64,000 nucleotides of DNA from Mediterranea massiliensis (GTDB lineage Bacteria > Bacteroidota > Bacteroidia > Bacteroidales > Bacteroidaceae). Each line of letters starts with the position of its first letter. Position 1 is the first letter of the stretch. The notes beneath the pieces are model-generated. The model saw only the letters and a list, made by a program, of their open reading frames with translations. It did not search any database and was not told the DNA's origin. Made by a program: the position numbers and the translations under genes. The stretch lies in assembly GCA_015060685.1 (NCBI GenBank), contig SUXZ01000007.1:56348-120347 (forward strand), written 5' to 3'. This document shows, in pieces, positions 35,595-41,505 of the stretch.

Positions 35595-35790
35595 TCGTAG
35601 CGTAAAATGATATAAGTGTGTGCCGGAATGATATTTCGGCACACACTTGTTTATTAGGGTGGACGCTGCCCTTACGGGTGGGTTCGATTATCAGGGCAAA
35701 CACATCGGTTTGCCCCTACTGGCGGACACACCATGGCGTGTCCCTACAGGTGGTGGTATTCGCGGACGCGTCGTGCCGCGTCCCTACGGG
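35595..35790 (-). repeat. REP cluster after the giant adhesin gene
   Basis: Three elements with CTAC at the right: a GGGGC-type variant with TTTGCCC stem (35692-35719), GGACACACCATGGCGTGTCC (35723-35747) and GGACGCGTCGTGCCGCGTCC (35763-35787). Short open frames across this cluster are products of the repeats. Confidence 0.75.
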
Positions 35791-35905
35791 GGTGATTTTA
35801 ATCGTAAGTGGTGGCGCTATTGTTACCCGGTAACAGGTAACATTTAGTAGGAAAAACTATTTATCTGTTTGTTTGTTAGCAGAAAAGCAATATCTTTGCA
35901 AAAAA
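35781..35905 (+). repeat. 125-bp promoter-containing repeat, copy 1
   Basis: Identical to 36781-36905 except at two positions, exactly 1000 bp apart. It includes a GTTACCCGGTAACAGGTAAC palindrome and a full promoter: TTTG at 35868-35871, 19-base spacer, TATCTTTG at 35891-35898. Confidence 0.9.
35868..35898 (+). promoter_or_regulatory. Promoter of the first MNT/HEPN module
   Basis: TTTG, 19 bases, TATCTTTG. The ATG of the nucleotidyltransferase is 18 bases beyond the -7 box, so the leader is only about 12 bases. Confidence 0.75.
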
Positions 35906-35915
35906 GAAATGTCGG

Positions 35916-36224
35916 ATGAAACGAGAACAAGTCATATTAGCCATTAAAGAAGCTATGCAACCATTGCGCCCAATGGTTACAACTATGCTGTATGGTTCGG
36001 AGGCTCGCGGTGAGGCCGGACCAAATTCGGATATTGACTTGCTGATTCTTGTGGATAAAGGCAGTGTGTCGTTGAGTGATGAGATGAAAATTTCGGAGCC
36101 GTTGTATGATATTGAACTGAATAGCGGTATCCTTATCAATTCTGTTATTATGCCGAAATCGCGTTGGGGTGCGGTAGTAACTCCTTTTTATGAGAATGTA
36201 ATGAAAGATGGGGTGGTGTTATGA
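35916..36224 (+). CDS. MNT-type minimal nucleotidyltransferase antitoxin
   Basis: 102 residues with the nucleotidyltransferase signature TMLYGSEARGEAGPNSDIDL: GS-x-R-G followed by the D-x-D metal-binding pair. In MNT-HEPN systems this protein neutralises the HEPN RNase, in studied cases by AMP-ylating it. The downstream HEPN gene overlaps its stop (ATGA at 36221-36224), supporting coupled translation. The start is the ATG at 35916; an ATG at 35909 is in another frame and stops after 12 codons. Transcribed from copy 1 of the duplicated promoter. Confidence 0.85.
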   Translation: MKREQVILAIKEAMQPLRPMVTTMLYGSEARGEAGPNSDIDLLILVDKGSVSLSDEMKISEPLYDIELNSGILINSVIMPKSRWGAVVTPFYENVMKDGVVL

Positions 36225-36625
36225 CGGAACAACAACGTATAGATATTGTCACTTATCGTATAGGTAATGCCGTAAATACTTTAGATGAAATAAAGGAGCA
36301 TATATCTAACGAGTTTTATAATACAGCGGTCAATCGCATGTATTATGCTTGCTTTTATGCCGTTTCTGCTTTGTTGGTTGCTCATCAGATAGAAGTGAAA
36401 TCGCATGACGGTACTCGCCAAATGTTTGGTCGTCATTTTGTCCTGACAGGAATTGTTCCCAAAGAGTTGGGCAGATTCTATCGTATTATATTTGAGAAAC
36501 GTTCTTCTGGTGATTACGAAGATTTTATTAATTATGACTTGGAGACCGTAAATTCATTATATCCAGAAACGTGTCGTTTCGTTATTTTCATAAAAGGTTT
36601 GGTTGATGCTTGGTTGACTAAGTAA
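36221..36625 (+). CDS. HEPN-domain protein (UPF0332-like), partner of the MNT
   Basis: 134 residues, all-helical. NTAVNRMYYACFYAVSALLV is the typical HEPN helix of UPF0332 proteins; THDG-like SHDGTRQMFGRHFVLTG, then RSSGDYEDFINY, match the family C-terminal part. These proteins act as RNases or as partners of nucleotidyltransferases in toxin-antitoxin and phage-defence modules. Translation is coupled to the MNT gene by a 4-base overlap. Toxicity is inferred from the pairing. Confidence 0.82.
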   Translation: MTEQQRIDIVTYRIGNAVNTLDEIKEHISNEFYNTAVNRMYYACFYAVSALLVAHQIEVKSHDGTRQMFGRHFVLTGIVPKELGRFYRIIFEKRSSGDYEDFINYDLETVNSLYPETCRFVIFIKGLVDAWLTK

Positions 36626-36780
36626 TAAATACGGTTATCCGCATGGATTCTTTCGATAAGGGGTTCCTTTCGGCGGACGCTTTATTAGCGATTAGCGGTT
36701 AGTGATGAGTGATTAGTGGTTAGTGATGAGCGATTAGTGATAGGTGGTTAGCAGGATATTTGCGGACGCTGCATGCAACG
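36626..36780 (-). repeat. Decayed compound REP and REP before the second module
   Basis: TTAGTGAT-rich relic at about 36673-36762, ending in a REP at 36763-36787 (CGGACGCTGCATGCAACGTC then CCTAC). The same relative position upstream of copy 1 also holds a REP (35763-35787). Confidence 0.7.
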
Positions 36781-36905
36781 TCCCTACTGGGGTGATTTTA
36801 ATCGTAAGTGGTGGCGCTATTGTTACCCAGTAACAGGTAACATTTAGTAGGAAAAACTATTTATCTGTTTGTTTGTTAGCAGAAAAGCAATATCTTTGCA
36901 AAAAA
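36781..36905 (+). repeat. 125-bp promoter-containing repeat, copy 2
   Basis: Matches 35781-35905 at 123 of 125 positions. It includes the same promoter: TTTG at 36868-36871 and TATCTTTG at 36891-36898. Confidence 0.9.
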
Positions 36906-36916
36906 TGAAGTGTGAT

Positions 36917-37222
36917 ATGTCTGAAAGAGAATGTGTTTCCAACCTTTCTAAGGTATTGTTTTGGGATATGGACATGGAGCTGGTGAATATGGATGCTTGT
37001 CCTTCTCAAATTATACAACGTGTATTGGAATATGGTACATGGGAGGATTGGCGTATAATATATTCTTATTATGGGTTGGATCGGATTGTTGAGGTGTGTC
37101 GCAACCTTCGTTCGTTAGATCCTATTGCGCTTTCATTTATCAGCACCATTTCTCATACAGATAAAACAGAATACAGATGTTATCGTACGAAACAATCAGC
37201 CCACACACTCTGGAACTCCTGA
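36917..37222 (+). CDS. DUF6922-like protein, putative antitoxin of the AbiEii-type module
   Basis: 101 residues: MSERECVSNLSKVLFWDMDM, then CPSQIIQRVLEYGTWEDWRI and YYGLDRIVEVCRNLRSLDP. The 'LFWD.D...II.RV...G..EDW....YG' pattern fits a small helical family (DUF6922, from memory) usually encoded before AbiEii-type nucleotidyltransferases. The start at 36917 was chosen because it lies 19 bases past the -7 box, matching the 18 bases in copy 1; an ATG at 36905 would be nearly leaderless. It overlaps the next gene by 46 bases. Confidence 0.7.
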   Translation: MSERECVSNLSKVLFWDMDMELVNMDACPSQIIQRVLEYGTWEDWRIIYSYYGLDRIVEVCRNLRSLDPIALSFISTISHTDKTEYRCYRTKQSAHTLWNS

Positions 37223-37791
37223 AAGGCTTAATGGCTGAACCTATGTTTGCATCGCTTCGATTGGTTGGGGGGACTGCATTAGCTCTTCAATATGGACATC
37301 GTAGCTCTATTGACTTGGATTTTTTTGGAGAGATAACAGAGGATGCTGAAGATATAAAGGATGTGCTTCGGAAGTATGGCAAGTTGTTGGTTATCAAAGA
37401 GAGTAAAAATATTAAGATTTACCAACTTGATGGTGTCAAGATTGATTTCGTAAATTATTCATATCCTTGGATAGATGATGCTGTTATTGATGATGGTATT
37501 ACATTGGCTTCACCACGTGATATTGCTGCTATGAAAATTAATGCAATAGAAGGAAGGGGAACGAAAAAGGATTTTATTGATGTTTACTTTCTACTTCAGC
37601 ATTATTCTTTGAAGGAGATATTCAATTTCTATCGAGCTAAATATCCCGAGAATTCTATATTTAGGGCTTTGATGAGTCTTACTTATTTTGAAGATGCAGA
37701 GGGGCAATTTATGCCTAAGATGTTTAATGATGTGTCTTGGGATGAGATAAAATCTGCTGTCTGCAATTCGGTGAAGAAATATTCTGATTAG
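37177..37791 (+). CDS. AbiEii/AbiGii-type nucleotidyltransferase toxin
   Basis: 204 residues. LRLVGGTALALQYGHRSSID followed by LDFFGE is the catalytic core of the AbiEii/AbiGii (DUF1814) nucleotidyltransferases: GGT-x-L and a downstream D-x-D. SPRDIAAMKINAIEGRGTKK followed by DFIDVYFLL is the conserved C-terminal core. AbiEii proteins are toxins or phage-resistance factors that modify tRNA ends with nucleotides. The long overlap with the upstream gene and the standard N-terminus MLSYETISPHTLELLKGLM support the start. Paired with the DUF6922-like protein. Confidence 0.85.
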   Translation: MLSYETISPHTLELLKGLMAEPMFASLRLVGGTALALQYGHRSSIDLDFFGEITEDAEDIKDVLRKYGKLLVIKESKNIKIYQLDGVKIDFVNYSYPWIDDAVIDDGITLASPRDIAAMKINAIEGRGTKKDFIDVYFLLQHYSLKEIFNFYRAKYPENSIFRALMSLTYFEDAEGQFMPKMFNDVSWDEIKSAVCNSVKKYSD

Positions 37792-38110
37792 TGTAGTATC
37801 CGTATTGTAAGGTGATAAAATAAACTTTTGAGTGCTTTTAACTCCTTTATCTCCTTTAACTTCTTTCTTTGGACACTGCATGCAACGGCCCTACTGGGCA
37901 GGTAGACCCTGCCCCTACGGCGGGTTCGATTATCAGGGCAAACACATCGGTTTGCCCCTACACGTTTCGGTTTACACGGACACGTTGGTAGTGATTAGTG
38001 GTTAGTGATAAGTGGTTAGTGTGTCATTCCCGGTTACACCGTGGCGTGTCCCTACGGGGGGCGGGATGAAACATTTTATTTTGAAACTTGTTTTTTTCAT
38101 TAGGATTTAT
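37792..38110 (-). repeat. REP and REP-variant cluster before the third module
   Basis: REP 37870-37894; a GGGCAGG...CCTGCCCCTAC variant 37896-37917; a GGGCAAAC...GTTTGCCCCTAC variant 37934-37961; a decayed compound element 37977-38030; and a degenerate REP 38031-38055. All have CTAC at the right. No gene is seen. Confidence 0.7.
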
Positions 38111-38118
38111 TTTCTTTG
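38111..38118 (+). promoter_or_regulatory. Probable -7 box of the third module
   Basis: TTTCTTTG then C, one mismatch to TAnnTTTG, 29 bases before the ATG at 38148. This promoter is unrelated to the duplicated 125-bp one. Confidence 0.4.
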
Positions 38119-38147
38119 CGATAGAATTTATACAATGGAGGGATTAT

Positions 38148-38462
38148 ATGTCATTAGTAAGTACGGAAATACAAAGAATGTTGCCTCAGATGCGCTCTTA
38201 TTTTGCCAGTCAACCAATCAATAGGGCTTGGTTGTTTGGCTCTTGCTCTCGTGGAGAGGAAACGGCGGATAGTGACATTGACATCTTAGTAGAGTATGAT
38301 CAGAATGCAAAGATCTCATTGTTTACAATCTCTCGAATTTCACGTGGAATAAAACAATTATTAAACAGACCAGTGGATTTGGTTGAAGATGGATGCCTTT
38401 TGCCCTTTGCTGCTGATAGTGTATTACAAGACAGAATCCTAATCTATGAGAGAGAGAATTAA
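38148..38462 (+). CDS. MNT-type nucleotidyltransferase (third module)
   Basis: 104 residues. INRAWLFGSCSRGEETADSD then IDILVEYD is the nucleotidyltransferase signature. RPVDLVEDGCLLPFAADSVL matches the C-terminal part of MNT proteins that pair with DUF86 HEPN toxins. The start at 38148 was chosen for its GGAGGG ribosome site 5 bases upstream; a longer frame from 38088 would begin upstream of the promoter box. It overlaps the following HEPN remnant by 17 bases. Confidence 0.82.
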   Translation: MSLVSTEIQRMLPQMRSYFASQPINRAWLFGSCSRGEETADSDIDILVEYDQNAKISLFTISRISRGIKQLLNRPVDLVEDGCLLPFAADSVLQDRILIYEREN

Positions 38463-38571
38463 AGATCGTGGCAGATTAGAGCATATCTTGAATTCTATCC
38501 TGGAAACGATTGAGTCTGACATTCCGGAATTAAAGCCTTATATAGAAAAGTATTTGCTAGAGTGTGAATGA
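38446..38571 (+). pseudogene. Internally deleted HEPN (DUF86-like) toxin remnant, 41 codons
   Basis: A 41-residue frame starting inside the end of the MNT gene. It opens MRERIKDRGRLEHILNSI, the standard N-terminus of DUF86 HEPN proteins, and ends ESDIPELKPYIEKYLLE, their standard C-terminus. The roughly 70 residues in between, which carry the RN-x3-H-x-Y active-site helix, are missing. Both ends remain in frame and a normal stop follows. The junction lies near LNSI/LETI. It might be a non-toxic peptide still bound by the MNT. The identity comes from my knowledge of the family ends. Confidence 0.65.
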
Positions 38572-39043
38572 TATATATAGTGCAAGCTTTCTGTTGGAGG
38601 CTTGCTCTATTTATTTTCGGACGCGTTGTGCCGCGTCCCTACGATATCGTGCTTTGTGTTTTCGGCGGACGCAAAGCATTGCGTCCCTACTTGGGCTTTT
38701 TTGAAGCGTAAGTAGCGATGGATGTTGGTCGTAAGTTACGATGAGGGTTGGTCGTAAGTTACGATGTGATTTTGCATAGGTAAAAATGGTTAGTGTTACC
38801 CGTTAACAGGTAACAGTGGGGTATAAATTAGGGGCAGGCGGACCCTGCCCCTACATGTGTTCGGTTTTGCGGACACGGAGATAGCGGTAAGCGGTTAGTG
38901 ATAAGTGATAAAACATTCGTCACTAAACACTAAAAACTAATCACTAAACGCTAAATTCGCGTCCCTACAATTTATTCGCTAAAGCTCATCAAAACCTCTT
39001 TATATTTTTAACACCAAGGTATAGTCACCACCACACTAACTTA
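38572..39043. repeat. Gene-free stretch with REPs, CGTAAGTTACGA repeats and GTTACC palindrome
   Basis: REPs at 38618-38642 and 38666-38690. GTAAGT(A/T)(A/G)CGATG-type units, two of them GGTCGTAAGTTACGATG, lie at about 38709-38767. A GTTACCCGTTAACAGGTAAC palindrome is at 38794-38815 and a GGGCAGG-type REP variant at 38830-38854. Compound copy e follows (38870-38968). No gene is seen. Confidence 0.75.
38870..38968 (-). repeat. Long compound REP element, copy e
   Basis: CGGACACGGAGATAGCGG ... AAATTCGCGTCCCTAC, with the TTAGTGATAAGTGATAAA / CACTAAACACTAAAAACTAA core. Confidence 0.8.
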
Positions 39044-39787
39044 CTACATCACCAACTCACTATCCTCACTAACTGCTTCGTCGTCGATACGGACGTTGAA
39101 GTAGTCTTCGAGTTCTTTCTCGGCGGAGTTGTCGATGTTCTGGAGGTCGCGGATGATGATGCCGTTTTCCAACAGGGCGATGCGTGAGCAGACATCGACG
39201 GTGTGGTTGAGGTTGTGGCTGGAGATGATGACGGTGGCCTTGTGGTCTTCGCAATACTTCTTGAGCAGGTGCTTGATGATGGCTTGCGAACTGGGGTCGA
39301 GGAAGTTGAAGGGCTCGTCCAGGATGAGCAGCTGTGGGTGGTGGATCATGGCGGAGATGATGCCGATTTTCTGCTTGTTACCCATGGAGTAGTTGCGGAT
39401 GAACTTCTTCAGGCCGATGACTTCGTCGTTCATGAAGCGTTCGAAGGGCTTCAGGCGTTCGTCCACGGTTTCCTTGCTGAGGCCGTACATCTTGCCGATG
39501 AAGTAGAAGTATTCTTCGGGGGTGAGGTAGTCGATGAGGAAACCGTCGTCGATGAAGGCGCCGGTGAATTGCTTCCAGGCTTCGCTTTGGCTGACGTCGA
39601 TGCCTTCGAGGATGACGTTGCCGCTGTCGGCTTTCAGCAGGTCGAGGATGAGGCGGAACAGGGTGGTTTTACCGGCTCCGTTATTGCCCACAAGGCCCAG
39701 CATTTCGCCCTTGGCGATGTGGTAGCTTTCGATGTTTACGGCGGTTTTTTCGCCGAAGTTTTTTTTGAGGTTGTTTATTTGAATCAT
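39044..39787 (-). CDS. ABC transporter ATP-binding protein
   Basis: 247 residues. Walker A is GLVGNNGAGKTTLF, the signature is NYSMGNKQKIGII (a divergent LSGGQ), Walker B is LLILDEPFNFLD and the H-loop is VIISSHNL. It belongs to the exporter-type single-domain ATPases. Its partner permease (DUF5687) is encoded just upstream on the same strand. The two are separated by 126 bases carrying compound REP copy f, which has either split an operon or sits within it. The substrate is unknown. The C-terminal 25 residues are acidic. Confidence 0.9.
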   Translation of the reverse strand: MIQINNLKKNFGEKTAVNIESYHIAKGEMLGLVGNNGAGKTTLFRLILDLLKADSGNVILEGIDVSQSEAWKQFTGAFIDDGFLIDYLTPEEYFYFIGKMYGLSKETVDERLKPFERFMNDEVIGLKKFIRNYSMGNKQKIGIISAMIHHPQLLILDEPFNFLDPSSQAIIKHLLKKYCEDHKATVIISSHNLNHTVDVCSRIALLENGIIIRDLQNIDNSAEKELEDYFNVRIDDEAVSEDSELVM

Positions 39788-39810
39788 ATTTCTTTGTTTT
39801 TTCGGTTTTA

Positions 39811-39909
39811 CGGACGCGGAGATAGCGGTAAGCGGTTAGTGATAAGTGATAAACCATTCGTCACTAAACACTAAAAACTAATCACTAAACGCTAAATTCG
39901 TGTCCCTAC
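39811..39909 (-). repeat. Long compound REP element, copy f, between ABC permease and ATPase genes
   Basis: CGGACGCGGAGATAGCGG ... AAATTCGTGTCCCTAC. It occupies nearly the whole intercistronic gap. Confidence 0.8.
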
Positions 39910-39913
39910 AGGT

Positions 39914-41413
39914 TTAATTTCTCTGTCTGCTGTTGCGGAAGCCTTCGAGGTTCTGGTAACGACGCTTCATGAAGCGGTTATAGACATTCTTTATCCAATA
40001 CTTATTAGTGAGGATGAAGCCGAGGCCGATGGTGATGAGCACCAGGGCGGTGACGGTTTCGCCAAACAGCATGTTGAGTAGGGAGTAGAGGGCAAGGGGC
40101 ACACCAAGGGCGGCAAAGGTGACGAGGTTCTGCATGCCGGTTCCCATGTTCTGACGGTTGGTCATCTTGATGTTGAGGCCAACGGTATTGGTGTTGTAAA
40201 CGGCCATCTGGAACAGACAGAAATAAACGAAACCAATGACGAAGATGGGCCATGACAGGCAGGCCAGGAACGATATCTTGCCCATGACAACGGTGGGTAT
40301 CATCAGGATGAAGGGGATGATGATGCCGACGCTATAGAGGGTGTACTTGGCCCGTAGCAGGGTGTAGATGCTCTCTTTGCGGCTCATCAGTCCGTCGATG
40401 TAGTTGCCCTCGTAGCTCATGATGGTAGAGAGGAACAGGATGCCGAAGATGATGAAGTTGTAGGAGAGCAGGAACGAGGTCATGAAGGCGCCATCGTACA
40501 CGTCGGTGAAACTGAGCAGGGCACTGAAGACCAACACTAAGATGGTGATGGTGCGCAGGGAGGCCTTGCAGATTTTGTTGCGAAGCATCATCTTCAGTTC
40601 CAAACGCATGTACTCGCCAATCTCGCCCCAACGGTCGAGGAACTTATACTCGGAGACGGTCTTCACCTGCACGGTGGTGTCTTCGGTCTTGTTCAGCTCG
40701 TTGTAGATGAGGTGGCTCATAATGGTGCGGTTTATCCACCAAAGCAGGGTGATGACAACAATCATGCCCAAGAAGGTGAGTGGCCAACCTTGGATGAAAC
40801 CTTCGCCAAGCTGCAGGGAGAGGTCGTACAAGGGGCAGTCGTCGGCTATAATCATCCAGGCAATGATGCCGCCATATACGCCAAGGGGGAGGAGTATCCA
40901 CCAGATGCGTTCGGTCCAAAGGGTGCGGCAGAGCATGTACCAGTAGTTGTTGACGAGCATCAGCATCCAGATGCCGAGGCAGTAGGTGATGATGCCCGTG
41001 ATGCCATAGAACCGGGTGACGGTGAGAATGGCAAAGGGTACGAACATGAAGAGCCAAATGAGGTTGAATCCGCTCATGCCCGAACGGATGAGCAGGAAGT
41101 CGATGAGCCGGTTGCGCTTGATGGGCAACAACAGGTAGGGCTTGATTTCTTGTGTGGGCGTCTTCTGTCCCATGCAACGAAGCAGGAAGTCGAGCATAAG
41201 CACAAAGATGAAGCCGGAGTTCATGATGTGGTAGGCTTCGACGGAACCTCCGCTGAAACCTAAACCAAACAGGGTGCCGAAGAATATCAGGTAGCCGGCC
41301 CAGAAGATGGCCATGAGCATGATGAAGTATTCGGCAAACTTGCCTTTGTCGTACATGGGGTGGCGCTTGCCGGCCAGCTTGCCATGGCGACGAAGTTCGA
41401 GAAATAGATTCAT
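39914..41413 (-). CDS. DUF5687-family ABC transporter permease
   Basis: 499 residues with about twelve hydrophobic segments. The start is MNLFLELRRHGKLAGKRHPM, and the soluble segment around residues 240-290 (TVSEYKFLDRWGEIGEYMRL) is followed by more membrane helices. The family (DUF5687) is typical of Bacteroidetes and is regularly encoded with a single-domain ABC ATPase, as here. The C-terminus is basic (YNRFMKRRYQNLEGFRNSRQ). Likely an inner-membrane exporter half; substrate unknown. Confidence 0.85.
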   Translation of the reverse strand: MNLFLELRRHGKLAGKRHPMYDKGKFAEYFIMLMAIFWAGYLIFFGTLFGLGFSGGSVEAYHIMNSGFIFVLMLDFLLRCMGQKTPTQEIKPYLLLPIKRNRLIDFLLIRSGMSGFNLIWLFMFVPFAILTVTRFYGITGIITYCLGIWMLMLVNNYWYMLCRTLWTERIWWILLPLGVYGGIIAWMIIADDCPLYDLSLQLGEGFIQGWPLTFLGMIVVITLLWWINRTIMSHLIYNELNKTEDTTVQVKTVSEYKFLDRWGEIGEYMRLELKMMLRNKICKASLRTITILVLVFSALLSFTDVYDGAFMTSFLLSYNFIIFGILFLSTIMSYEGNYIDGLMSRKESIYTLLRAKYTLYSVGIIIPFILMIPTVVMGKISFLACLSWPIFVIGFVYFCLFQMAVYNTNTVGLNIKMTNRQNMGTGMQNLVTFAALGVPLALYSLLNMLFGETVTALVLITIGLGFILTNKYWIKNVYNRFMKRRYQNLEGFRNSRQRN

Positions 41414-41434
41414 TGGTGTGTTAGTTGTATTTAA

Positions 41435-41470
41435 CTCTCGGAGGCTCTGAAACTCAGAGACCTCCGAGAG
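41435..41470 (-). terminator. Stem-loop after the M16 protease gene
   Basis: CTCTCGGAGG at 41435-41444 pairs with CCTCCGAGAG at 41461-41470, with further CTGA/TCAG-type pairing inside. It lies 36 bases beyond the M16 stop and before the permease gene. Confidence 0.6.
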
Positions 41471-41505
41471 ATAACTTCTAATTCTTAATTTTTAATTCTT
41501 AACTT

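Noticed and set aside
35618..35847. Small open frames spanning the REP cluster after the adhesin (and others at 14920-15316 and 18115-18355)
   Set aside because: They consist of translated REP palindromes, with no independent protein signal.
14799..39913. CRISPR array in the repeat-rich region
   Set aside because: The repeats are palindromic elements at irregular distances and in both orientations. There are no regular spacers and no cas genes.
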